This document shows positions 1-7,263 of a stretch of 32,355 nt of DNA, piece after piece. The position numbers and the translations under genes were made by a program. Under the pieces are notes generated by a model that was not told the origin of the DNA, did not search any database, and was given only the letters and a program-made list of their open reading frames with translations. The stretch is from Clostridiales bacterium (GTDB lineage Bacteria; Bacillota; Clostridia; Oscillospirales; Acutalibacteraceae). The stretch covers positions 1 to 32,355 of the forward strand of contig DXYG01000025.1 of NCBI GenBank assembly GCA_019415925.1. The letters run 5' to 3'. The first letter of the stretch is position 1; each line of letters begins with the position of its first letter.

Positions 1-54
1 ACCGAAATTTTTAATTTTTTTTTGCGAGTCAACTCACCGCTAAATTATAGTTTA
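1..54 (+). repeat. Right end of hairpin-chain repeat element (cut by window edge)
   Basis: Positions 1-54 match the right-hand end of the elements at 18689-18937 and 30987-31217: an AT-rich run, the GCGAGTCAACTCACCGC segment, and the terminal AAATTATAGTTTA at 42-54. The rest of this copy lies outside the window. It sits downstream of rny. Confidence 0.8.
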
Positions 55-105
55 TATTACAAACCTGCCTTTAGCTTCTGCTGATTTAAAATGATATGCT
101 GATAA

Positions 106-137
106 ATAAAACTGACACCGCAAATATGCGATGTCAG
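106..137 (-). terminator. Terminator of rny
   Basis: Read on the minus strand, CTGACATCGCA pairs with TTGCGGTGTCAG around a short loop and is followed by TTTTATTTAT. It lies about 45 bp beyond the rny stop codon, the expected place for an intrinsic terminator. Confidence 0.7.
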
Positions 138-181
138 CTGAAATTTAAAATATGTTAACCGAAAATCGGTTTTTTTCGGGT

Positions 182-1735
182 TTATTTTGCGTAATCGGTT
201 GCCCTGTTTTCTCGGATGATATTAACCTTAATCTGTCCGGGATATTCAAGCTCTTCCTCAATTTTCTTGCAGATTTCTCTTGCAAGCGGAATCATACGCT
301 CGTCGTTAACTACCTCGGGCTTAACCATTACACGGACCTCTCTGCCCGCCTGAATAGCAAAGGTACGCTCAACTCCGTCAAACGAAGAAGCAACCTCCTC
401 AAGCATCTGCAAACGTTTGATGTAGTTTTCTACATTTTCACGTCTTGCGCCGGGACGAGCAGCCGAAAGTGCGTCGGCAGCCTGAACAAGACAAGCTACA
501 ATTGTCTTAGCCTCAACGTCGCCGTGGTGGGCGTGGATAGCGTGGATAACAGCGTCGCTTTCCTTGTATTTTCTTGCAAGGTCAACGCCTATCTGAATGT
601 GTGTGCCCTCAACCTCGTGGTCGATTGACTTGCCTATATCGTGGAGCAAGCCGGCACGTCTTGCAATTGTCGGGTCAAGACCAAGCTCGCTTGCCATCAT
701 TCCTGCAAGGTATGAAACCTCAAGAGAATGATTGAGCACGTTCTGACCATAGCTTGTACGGTAGCGGAGTCTGCCTAGCAGCTTTACAAGCTCGGGGTGG
801 ACATTGTGAACGCCTGCTTCAAGAACGGCTCTTTCGCCTTCGTGCTTGATTGTGGCGTCAACCTCACGTCTTGCCTTTTCAACTGTTTCTTCAATTCTCG
901 CCGGATGAATACGTCCGTCGGAAATAAGTCTTTCAAGTGCAATTCTGGCAACCTCACGTCTTACCGGCTCAAAGCACGAAAGCGTGATTGCCTCGGGCGT
1001 ATCGTCAATAATCAAATCAACGCCCGTAAGTGTTTCGATAGCTCTGATGTTTCTGCCCTCACGTCCGATGATACGACCTTTCATCTCGTCGTTGGGGAGC
1101 GGAACAACAGAAATTGTAGCCTCGGCAACCTGCTCAGCGGCAAGTCGCTGAATAGCAAGCGAGATTATGTTTCTCGCCTTGTCGTCGGCTTCATCCTTGA
1201 GCTGCTCGGTATACTCCATAATCTTAACCGATTTTTCGTGAGCAAGCTCGTTTTCAAGCTGAGAAAGCAAATAGTTCTTTGCCTGTTCAGCCGTGTATCC
1301 CGAAATTTTTTCAAGCATTTCAAACTGGCTTTTCTTGAGGGTTTCAACCTCCTCAAGCTTTGCCTCTGCTTCTTTGAGTTTTTTGCTTACCTTCTCTTCC
1401 TTCTGCTCCATATGGTCGAGCTTTCGGTCGAGGGTTTCTTCCTTCTGCTGAATGCGGCGTTCCTGACGCTGAACTTCCTTGCGCCTGTCGGAAATTTCCT
1501 TCTCGCTTTCAGTTCTGAAGCGATGAACCTCGTCCTTACCCTCAAGGACTACTTCCTTCTTCTTGGCTTCGGCAGATTTTATAGCGTCGGCAACGATTCT
1601 TCTCGCTTCTTCTTCAGCACTGCCGATTTCCTTTTCAGCAGTGTTTTTTCTGATAGTAATGCCGAGAAAAACACCTACTGCACCGCCGATTAACACCGCA
1701 GCAACTATGCAGATAATGATAATCCATAACTGCAT
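182..1735 (-). CDS. rny: Ribonuclease Y
   Basis: Membrane-anchored endoribonuclease that starts mRNA decay in Firmicutes. The 517-residue protein has the family order: an N-terminal membrane segment (about residues 3-26), a long charged coiled coil (about 30-200), a KH RNA-binding domain with GREGRN at 224-229, and an HD domain whose metal-binding motif HDIGKS is at 365-370. Family members are usually about 520 residues. The start is placed at the ATG at 1735 because AAGGAGGTG stands 6 bases before it; an ATG 10 codons further upstream has no such site. Two candidate promoters lie upstream on the minus strand. The gene is monocistronic and divergent from gap. Confidence 0.96.
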   Translation of the reverse strand: MQLWIIIICIVAAVLIGGAVGVFLGITIRKNTAEKEIGSAEEEARRIVADAIKSAEAKKKEVVLEGKDEVHRFRTESEKEISDRRKEVQRQERRIQQKEETLDRKLDHMEQKEEKVSKKLKEAEAKLEEVETLKKSQFEMLEKISGYTAEQAKNYLLSQLENELAHEKSVKIMEYTEQLKDEADDKARNIISLAIQRLAAEQVAEATISVVPLPNDEMKGRIIGREGRNIRAIETLTGVDLIIDDTPEAITLSCFEPVRREVARIALERLISDGRIHPARIEETVEKARREVDATIKHEGERAVLEAGVHNVHPELVKLLGRLRYRTSYGQNVLNHSLEVSYLAGMMASELGLDPTIARRAGLLHDIGKSIDHEVEGTHIQIGVDLARKYKESDAVIHAIHAHHGDVEAKTIVACLVQAADALSAARPGARRENVENYIKRLQMLEEVASSFDGVERTFAIQAGREVRVMVKPEVVNDERMIPLAREICKKIEEELEYPGQIKVNIIRENRATDYAK

Positions 1736-1889
1736 TTCGGACACCTCCTTAGTCTGATTTTTCATTTCATAATTTTAATTCCCAATCACAAAACCTTTAA
1801 GGTGCCGTTAATCAGATATTCAATTTTAAATTTTACATAACATTTTTTAATTTCAGGGCGTATTGAAGGTGTAATCAAAACAAAACGAA

Positions 1890-2012
1890 ATATTACCTTA
1901 ATACGGAATAGCAGTCAATATTTTCCTCTTCAAATCAATTACAGTTATCCCGAAAAGCAAAACTGCGTTCCGGTTGCGTCCTACTATAGCCTAAAGCGTT
2001 TAAATAAGTCAA
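1890..2012 (-). promoter_or_regulatory. Tandem promoters of rny
   Basis: Two minus-strand sigma-A-like promoters can be read. The nearer has TTGACT at 1918-1913, a 17-bp spacer and TAATAT at 1895-1890. The farther has TTGACT at 2012-2007, an 18-bp spacer and TATAGT at 1988-1983. Both face the rny start, which would give leaders of about 150 and 250 nt. Confidence 0.55.
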
Positions 2013-2411
2013 GTGCCCCGACACGTATTCCGGCATACAGATTGAGATTATAAAGCCTGTTTTATCCGGCGTTTCGAAGCAGTTTCTTAACTAAAGTAAA
2101 AAATAATAAAAAATATCTATAAAAACGGCTCTGTAAAGAGTCTGATTAAAAAGTTGCAAAAAACAAAATCAAGCGTTGTTTCCTGCAGAAATCCGCAATG
2201 ACGGAATTCTATACTAATTTTATAATAATTATTTTAGATTGTCAAGAATAAGTATGGCATTTTTGCAGATAAATAATTGCGTAAACGTAAAAAATCTTGT
2301 CATTTTGTCAAGTAATAAAAAATAATCAACCAAAAACAAGCGGTAAAATCGTGATTTTTACATATTTTGTAAAAATCAAAAATTTTTTTCGTTAATTCTT
2401 TATCAAACCTA
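2013..2411. other. AT-rich intergenic stretch between rny and gap
   Basis: About 400 bp between the rny and gap promoters. No ORF with a ribosome site and no recognised RNA family was seen. TTGTCAAG occurs twice in direct orientation (2239-2246 and 2305-2312), and CTTGTCATTTTGTCAAG at 2296-2312 is an imperfect dyad. These could be regulator sites for gap, but nothing in the window tests this. Confidence 0.4.
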
Positions 2412-2440
2412 TTGAAGAAATGAAAAAAATGTAATATAAT
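2412..2440 (+). promoter_or_regulatory. gap promoter
   Basis: TTGAAG at 2412-2417 and TATAAT at 2435-2440 are separated by 17 bp, about 35 bp before the gap ATG. The ribosome site TAGGAGGAA follows at about 2458. Confidence 0.75.
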
Positions 2441-2473
2441 AAAATTACCTTAAATATTTAGGAGGAATTTTTT

Positions 2474-3505
2474 ATGTCAGTTAAAGTTGCAATTAACGGC
2501 TTCGGCCGTATCGGACGTCTTGCTTTCAGACAGATGTTCGGCGCTGAGGGCTACGAAGTAGTAGCTATCAACGATCTTACAGATCCCAAAATGCTCGCTA
2601 ACCTTCTTAAGTATGACACAGCACAGGGCGGTTACTGCGGCAGAATCGGTGAAGGTCTTCACACTGTTGAAGCAGGCGAAGGTTCAATCATCGTTGACGG
2701 CAAGGAAATCACAATTTACGCTAAGCCCAACGCTGCCGAGCTTCCCTGGGGCGAAATCGGCGTAGACGTAGTTCTTGAGTGCACAGGCTTCTACTGCTCA
2801 AAGGCAAAGAGCCAGGCTCACATTGACGCAGGTGCTAAGAAGGTTGTTATTTCTGCTCCCGCAGGCAACGACCTTAAGACAATCGTTTACAGCGTAAACG
2901 AAAAGACTCTTACAGCAGACGACACAATCATTTCTGCTGCTTCCTGCACAACAAACTGCCTCGCTCCCATGGCTGATACTCTTAACAAGTATGCTGAAAT
3001 CCAGAGTGGTATTATGTCAACAATCCACGCTTACACAGGCGACCAGATGATTCTTGACGGTCCTCACAGAAAGGGCGACCTCAGAAGAGCAAGAGCAGGT
3101 GCTGCTAACATCGTTCCTAACTCAACAGGTGCTGCAAAGGCTATCGGTCTTGTAATTCCCGAGCTTAACGGCAAGCTCATCGGTTCAGCTCAGCGTGTAC
3201 CCGTTCCCACAGGTTCAACAACAATCCTCACAGCTGTTGTTAAGGGCACAGACGTTACAGTTGAAGGCATCAACGCTGCTATGAAGGCTGCTGCTTCCGA
3301 GTCATTCGGCTACAACGAGGATCCCATCGTTTCTTCAGACGTTATCGGTATGAAGTACGGCTCACTCTTTGACGCTACACAGACAATGGTTTCAAAGATT
3401 GCTGACGACCTCTATGAGGTACAGGTTGTTTCGTGGTATGATAACGAGAACTCATACACAAGCCAGATGGTTAGAACAATCAAATATTTCGCTGAATTAG
3501 GTTAA
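2474..3505 (+). CDS. gap: Glyceraldehyde-3-phosphate dehydrogenase, type I
   Basis: Glycolytic enzyme that converts glyceraldehyde 3-phosphate, NAD and phosphate to 1,3-bisphosphoglycerate. The 343-residue product begins with the NAD-binding motif INGFGRIGR and has the catalytic motif ASCTTNC with nucleophile Cys158. Later motifs HAYTGDQ, RRARAGAANIVP and SWYDNENSYT are all present, and the length is normal. Codon choice is much more restricted than in the neighbours (AAC, GAC, AAG, GGC, ACA preferred), as expected for a very highly expressed gene. It has its own promoter and an intrinsic terminator, so it appears monocistronic, not part of a pgk-tpi operon. Confidence 0.98.
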   Translation: MSVKVAINGFGRIGRLAFRQMFGAEGYEVVAINDLTDPKMLANLLKYDTAQGGYCGRIGEGLHTVEAGEGSIIVDGKEITIYAKPNAAELPWGEIGVDVVLECTGFYCSKAKSQAHIDAGAKKVVISAPAGNDLKTIVYSVNEKTLTADDTIISAASCTTNCLAPMADTLNKYAEIQSGIMSTIHAYTGDQMILDGPHRKGDLRRARAGAANIVPNSTGAAKAIGLVIPELNGKLIGSAQRVPVPTGSTTILTAVVKGTDVTVEGINAAMKAAASESFGYNEDPIVSSDVIGMKYGSLFDATQTMVSKIADDLYEVQVVSWYDNENSYTSQMVRTIKYFAELG

Positions 3506-3529
3506 TCGTAACTTTTAATTTAGATTTAC

Positions 3530-3561
3530 AAACGGGACATTGCTTATGCAGTGTCCCGTTT
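3530..3561. terminator. Hairpin terminator shared by gap and the small minus-strand ORF
   Basis: AAACGGGACA pairs with TGTCCCGTTT, with a further TGC/GCA pairing above a one-base mismatch. The stem is strong and works on both strands. The U-tract is short in each direction. It lies 25 bp after the gap stop and immediately after the stop of the small ORF at 3563-3640. Confidence 0.7.
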
Positions 3562-3562
3562 A

Positions 3563-3640
3563 TCAATAATAGGATATATTCATACCAATCGAAATAAATT
3601 TATCCACGTTATCAAAGGATATGGGTTTTGATTCAGACAT
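3563..3640 (-). CDS. Candidate 25-residue small protein
   Basis: A 25-codon minus-strand ORF (begins MSESKPISFDNV, ends MNISYY). GAGGTGAG stands a few bases before its ATG, a strong ribosome site, and its stop codon runs directly into the terminator hairpin at 3530-3561. A TATAAT (3685-3680) lies about 40 bp upstream, but no convincing -35 was found. The peptide is polar at the N terminus and has no clear signal or membrane segment. No family is recognised; it could be a regulatory or signalling peptide, or a chance ORF. The gene-like arrangement (ribosome site, short ORF, terminator) is the only support. Confidence 0.35.
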   Translation of the reverse strand: MSESKPISFDNVDKFISIGMNISYY

Positions 3641-3705
3641 ACCGCTCACCTCAAATAAAGGTTAACCCATAAGCAAAGAATTATAAATAATTTATCTAAA
3701 AGCTA

Positions 3706-3767
3706 TTGCTTTTTTATTAGAATGCATATTATAATTATTACGCAACATTTGCATTTTATATGCAAAT
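3706..3767 (+). promoter_or_regulatory. Promoter and possible operator of the LRR-dockerin gene
   Basis: TTGCTT at 3706-3711 and TATAAT at 3730-3735 have an 18-bp spacer. About 11 bases after the -10 box is a perfect 8-bp dyad, ATTTGCAT-N5-ATGCAAAT (3747-3767). It covers the early transcribed region, a typical position for a repressor site. The regulator is unknown. Confidence 0.5.
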
Positions 3768-3798
3768 AATGTCATAAAAACAGAAGGAGAGAAACAGT

Positions 3799-5316
3799 AT
3801 GAGAAATTTTAAAAAAACAATGTCCGTACTGCTTGCCGCAACAATGGCATTCAGTGCATTTTCAGCTTTGCCGTTTACGGCAAGCGCCGCAGAAGTTGAG
3901 AGCAGTAATTTAGTAAATGCTGAATTTGGTGACTATGAGTATCAGGTTCTTGATGACGGAACAGCTGAAATCATTACATATAACGGCAGTGCCGAAACAC
4001 TCACGATACCATCAAAGTTGGACGGATATACGGTAACAAGCATTGGCGATTCTGCTTTTAAAGAATGTACTAGTCTTACAAGCGTTAGTATTCCAAGCGG
4101 CGTAACAAGCATTAAATCATGGGCATTCGGGGATTGCAGGAATCTTACAAACGTAAATATTCCCGATAGTGTAACAAGCATTGGAGATTGGGCATTTGGA
4201 GCATGTAATCTTTTAAGTCTTACATTCGGTAAAGAATTGAAGGTCATAGGTCAATACGCATTTCCCTTCAATAAAAATCTGAAAAGCGTTACGTTCAACA
4301 ACAATCTTGAAATTATTGACAGATACGCATTTGATACATGTATCAGCCTTAAAGAGATAATAATTCCCGACAGCGTAAAAGAAATAGGTCTTTGTGCTTT
4401 CAGCGGATGTACTGAGCTTGAAAACGTAACAATTCCGGACAGTGTAACAAGTATTGGCGGCTCTGCATTTTATAAAACCGGAATATACAATAGCCAGCCT
4501 GACAGTGTTGTATATGTTGACGGCTGGGCTTGCGGATATAACGGAAAAATGCCTGAAAACACATCTATAGCTTTCAGAGAGGGAACAAAAGGAATTGCAG
4601 ACAGCGCATTTTCATCGTCAATGCTTAAAAGCGTTAATATTCCTGACAGTGTTTCAAACATTGGGAATGGTTCTTTCAGAGCTTGTTCAAGCCTTACAAG
4701 CGTTACAATCGGCAACGGCATAACAAGTATTAGCAAGGAATCATTCAGCGGCTGTTCGAGTATTACGGATATAAAATTCGGCAACAGTGTAACGACTATC
4801 GGCGCTTCTGCATTCTACAACTGTTCAAGCCTCGAAAGTATTACATTTCCTGACGGTTTAACAAGCATAGGCGACTCCGCATTCTCCCGTTGCACCGGAC
4901 TTAAAAACATTGTATTTCCTAACAATCTGACAGAAATAGGCGGAAACGCTTTTACGAGCTGTTCAAGCCTTGAAAGAGTAACAATTCCTGCGAACGTAAC
5001 AAAAATTGCTTTCACTGCATTTAATGTTCGCTCTGATTCACTGACAATTTACGGTTATGAAGATTCAGCCGCAGAGAATTATGCTGAAATAAAAGGTATC
5101 CCATTTATCAACCTCAGTGATGTTCCGTCACCGTTACTCGGCGATGTAAACGGTGATGGCGTATTAAGCGTTGCCGATGCGACATTAATTCAAAAACACA
5201 GTGCAAGTATCATAGATTTTACTGATGAACAGCTTGCGAATGCTGATATGAACGGTGACGGTGTGGTAAATGTCAGCGATGCAACAGCAATTCAGCGTGA
5301 ATTGGTAAACAGCTAA
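3799..5316 (+). CDS. Secreted BspA-type leucine-rich-repeat protein with C-terminal dockerin
   Basis: The 505-residue protein starts with a signal peptide (residues 1 to about 31, Lys-rich start, hydrophobic core, end TASAAE). The body, about residues 70-420, is a run of BspA/LRR_5 repeats of the type SVTIPDSVTSIGDSAF. The last 60 residues are a type I dockerin with two calcium-binding segments (GDVNGDGVLSVADA and ADMNGDGVVNVSDA), each followed by a helix. Dockerins bind cohesins on scaffoldins, so the protein is probably exported and attached to a cellulosome- or amylosome-like complex. BspA-type LRR domains are usually linked to adhesion or protein binding. No catalytic domain was seen. ATG is preceded by AAGGAGAG. 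The gene stands alone between two terminators. Confidence 0.9.
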   Translation: MRNFKKTMSVLLAATMAFSAFSALPFTASAAEVESSNLVNAEFGDYEYQVLDDGTAEIITYNGSAETLTIPSKLDGYTVTSIGDSAFKECTSLTSVSIPSGVTSIKSWAFGDCRNLTNVNIPDSVTSIGDWAFGACNLLSLTFGKELKVIGQYAFPFNKNLKSVTFNNNLEIIDRYAFDTCISLKEIIIPDSVKEIGLCAFSGCTELENVTIPDSVTSIGGSAFYKTGIYNSQPDSVVYVDGWACGYNGKMPENTSIAFREGTKGIADSAFSSSMLKSVNIPDSVSNIGNGSFRACSSLTSVTIGNGITSISKESFSGCSSITDIKFGNSVTTIGASAFYNCSSLESITFPDGLTSIGDSAFSRCTGLKNIVFPNNLTEIGGNAFTSCSSLERVTIPANVTKIAFTAFNVRSDSLTIYGYEDSAAENYAEIKGIPFINLSDVPSPLLGDVNGDGVLSVADATLIQKHSASIIDFTDEQLANADMNGDGVVNVSDATAIQRELVNS

Positions 5317-5352
5317 GTATCCTTTTGTTTAGTTGGCTTTATCATAAATATC

Positions 5353-5428
5353 GTAGGGAACGACCCCCGTGTCGTTCCTAATGAAATTCATCTATCCTTA
5401 TAGGAACAACACAGGGGTTGTTCCCTAC
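5353..5428 (+). repeat. 76-bp inverted-repeat unit, copy a
   Basis: Two arms (GTAGGGAACGACCCCCGTGT... and its imperfect reverse complement ending TTCCCTAC) flank a 20-odd-bp loop. Arms and loop match the units at 8379-8456 and 21425-21503. Each arm also contains a smaller palindrome, GGAACGAC...GTCGTTCC. Confidence 0.85.
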
Positions 5429-5471
5429 AATTGTTCATAACTACAATAGTACATAAACTGAGAAAAATTAA

Positions 5472-5504
5472 AATCCCCGTACCTGACCGACAGATACGGG
5501 GATT
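5472..5504. terminator. Bidirectional terminator between the LRR gene and sdpI
   Basis: AATCCCCGTA pairs with TACGGGGATT over a 13-base loop. It is followed on the plus strand by TCTTATTT and on the minus strand by TTAATTTTTCT. It lies between two convergent genes. Confidence 0.85.
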
Positions 5505-5522
5505 TCTTATTTAACGACATTA

Positions 5523-6206
5523 TTAATCACAACGCACATTTGCCTTTTTCTCTTTTGAATAAAGGACCGATGCATATATGCACGGGATTATGCAGGCGAC
5601 AACGAGGAACAAGCCGAGTCCTCCTAAAAGTACAGCCATTCCGTTGAGCTTGAAAATCATTCCGACAATTGCGAGTATAACCATAACTGCGCCCGTAATT
5701 ACTCCGAGGTAGCCGCCGAGCTTGTGGGTTTTCTTCCACACGGTTTCGCTTGACAGCGTTGCGTGCGTTTTTATTCCGAGAGAGCTGTTCTGCTTGATTT
5801 TCGGGAGCAAATTGCTGATGAACAGCATAAGTGATCCTACTGCCGCCGCTAAAATGTATTCAGCGGTGTTGCCCATTTCGGTTGCTCCGCTTATGCAGAT
5901 TATTGTCAGATACCAGAAAAGAATAATGAAAAACAGAAATATTCCAAGCACTATTCTACCGACATACTTCTGATTTTTCAGCAGATTTTCGTAGTGCTCT
6001 GCTACAAAGCTATAAATCAGATAGATTATTCCGAGCACAATTAAAATGCAGGGCATAAGCATTACAAACCACTTTGTTGAATAGCTGTCTGCCACGCCGT
6101 TGATATTATAGTGCATAGGCACGGTTTCAAGCGGTGAAAGTGCAACATAGACTGCCGTTAATGCGGCGTTAACTAGTGATAAAATCAAAAATGCAAATTT
6201 TTTCAT
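5523..6206 (-). CDS. sdpI: SdpI-family membrane protein
   Basis: A 227-residue, multi-pass membrane protein. Near the N terminus it has the DUF1648 motif PMHYNINGVADSYSTK, and towards the C-terminal third the SdpI signature LSSETVWKKTHKLGG after LLPKIKQNSSLGIKT. In Bacillus subtilis SdpI protects against the SdpC killing factor and also senses it by tying up the repressor SdpR. No sdpABC genes are in this window, so the local role may be immunity to neighbours' toxins or envelope stress sensing. The start at 6206 follows GAGGAGAGG and lies one base after the stop of the ArsR-type gene, so the two are translationally coupled. The ORF could begin 18 codons earlier, inside that gene, but without support. 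Confidence 0.88.
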   Translation of the reverse strand: MKKFAFLILSLVNAALTAVYVALSPLETVPMHYNINGVADSYSTKWFVMLMPCILIVLGIIYLIYSFVAEHYENLLKNQKYVGRIVLGIFLFFIILFWYLTIICISGATEMGNTAEYILAAAVGSLMLFISNLLPKIKQNSSLGIKTHATLSSETVWKKTHKLGGYLGVITGAVMVILAIVGMIFKLNGMAVLLGGLGLFLVVACIIPCIYASVLYSKEKKANVRCD

Positions 6207-6207
6207 A

Positions 6208-6474
6208 CTAATCCTCTCCTCTTTTTGTAAGGTCAGAAAGCATACCGAGAATGTCCTCAAGCACGCTCGTTTTGAGTGAATAAACTACGTTCTGCCCCTG
6301 CTTTTCCGCATCAACGAGGTCAGCCTGTTTCAGAATATTCAGGTGATTGCTGATTGACGGCTTTGTCATATTGAACTCTGCGGCAATTTCGCCAGCGTTC
6401 ATATCCTGCTTTTTAAGCAAGGAAAGAATCTTGCGTCTGGTAGGGTCAGCCAGAGCTTTCCATACGTCACCCAT
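6208..6474 (-). CDS. sdpR: ArsR-family autorepressor (SdpR-like)
   Basis: An 88-residue winged-helix regulator. It has the typical N terminus VWKALADPTRRKILSLL, the recognition helix region MTKPSISNHLNILKQADLV, and the wing QGQNVVYSL. No cysteine or histidine metal site is seen, as in SdpR and other non-metal ArsR members. It is the first gene of an operon with sdpI. A perfect 14-bp inverted repeat between its promoter and start codon is the probable autoregulatory operator. The ribosome site AAGGAGG precedes the ATG. The sdpR assignment rests on the sdpI partner. Confidence 0.88.
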   Translation of the reverse strand: MGDVWKALADPTRRKILSLLKKQDMNAGEIAAEFNMTKPSISNHLNILKQADLVDAEKQGQNVVYSLKTSVLEDILGMLSDLTKRGED

Positions 6475-6494
6475 TATGATTCCTCCTTTTGATT

Positions 6495-6528
6495 GTTAGT
6501 TAATTAGATAATTGTCTAATTAACTAAC
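6495..6528 (-). promoter_or_regulatory. Operator: perfect 14-bp inverted repeat
   Basis: GTTAGTTAATTAGA (6495-6508) and its exact reverse complement (6515-6528) flank 6 bp. The dyad lies between the -10 box and the ribosome site of the ArsR-type gene, where a bound dimer or dimer pair would block transcription. Confidence 0.85.
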
Positions 6529-6531
6529 CAC

Positions 6532-6560
6532 ATTATAACATCTGTTTTTACTGTTGTCAA
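6532..6560 (-). promoter_or_regulatory. Promoter of the sdpR-sdpI operon
   Basis: On the minus strand, TTGACA (6560-6555), a 17-bp spacer and TATAAT (6537-6532) match the sigma-A consensus at every hexamer position. Such a strong promoter would need the repression suggested by the adjacent operator. Confidence 0.9.
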
Positions 6561-6597
6561 GCATTTTAATTTACTTTTTACAAATAAAAATTAAAAA

Positions 6598-6660
6598 TCA
6601 ATGGTCGCTGCGCTCCGGATTTATAATAATGTTGCAATTCTTAATAAAATAATGTATAAT
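6598..6660 (+). promoter_or_regulatory. Promoter of the 188-residue membrane protein gene, with a short repeat upstream
   Basis: TTGCAA at 6632-6637 and TATAAT at 6655-6660 are 17 bp apart, 36 bp before the ATG. Just upstream, the segment at 6598-6631 (AATGGTCGCTGCGCTCC then ATTTATAATA) recurs at 30728-30760 with few changes, so it is a dispersed repeat. Confidence 0.65.
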
Positions 6661-6696
6661 ACTTATTGTGATAAAATATTCTGACGGAGGAAAATT

Positions 6697-7263
6697 ATGA
6701 ACGGTATGATTAAAAAATACTTGCCTTATGCGGTCACTATTTTTGCTGTTTACCTTATTGCGCCGCTTTTATTCAGAAATCAGGCGATGCAGAACTTTGT
6801 TTCCATTGCTTTTTACTTTATATTCCCCGGAACGGCTATTGCAAGCTCCGCAATTTACTGCTCCAAATACGGTCTTGACTTTCTGTTTGCTCTGATTGCG
6901 CCGATTGCGTACATTCCGAGTATGCTCATCTATTACGGCGGCTTCAATCTTCCCAACATCATTCTTCTTGCAGTTTATCTTGCCGCAGGTATTTTCGGAC
7001 TTTTCTTAGGCGATATTGCATTCGGCGACAAGAGGCGCAAAAAAGAGGCTGAGGAAAAGGCTGAGGCTGAGGCTATGATGCTTGAGGCAAAAAGACGTGA
7101 CGAAATTGAGCGTGAAAAAAGAGAAAAAAATGAATCATCGCAGTCATATGACGACGATGATTTTGATTACGATAAGTATATGTCGGATATTGACAAGCCT
7201 GTAAGCGCTACCGACGCTGAAATTGATGATATTTTAAGCGAGTACGGCACCGGCAAGCACTAA
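6697..7263 (+). CDS. Hypothetical membrane protein with charged cytoplasmic tail
   Basis: A 188-residue protein of no recognised family. The first ~110 residues form about four hydrophobic segments (about 8-25, 32-53, 58-80, 86-106). Then come a Lys/Glu/Ala-rich helical stretch (about 112-148, probably coiled coil) and an acidic tail with a run of Asp. ATG follows CGGAGGAAAA. The gene has its own promoter. Its stop codon directly abuts the stop of the FkbM-type gene on the other strand, leaving no room for a terminator. Confidence 0.75.
   Translation: MNGMIKKYLPYAVTIFAVYLIAPLLFRNQAMQNFVSIAFYFIFPGTAIASSAIYCSKYGLDFLFALIAPIAYIPSMLIYYGGFNLPNIILLAVYLAAGIFGLFLGDIAFGDKRRKKEAEEKAEAEAMMLEAKRRDEIEREKREKNESSQSYDDDDFDYDKYMSDIDKPVSATDAEIDDILSEYGTGKH

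Noticed and set aside
152..1693. Plus-strand ORFs of 158 and 298 codons opposite rny
   Set aside because: They lie fully antisense to a clear ribonuclease Y gene, lack ribosome sites and match no family.
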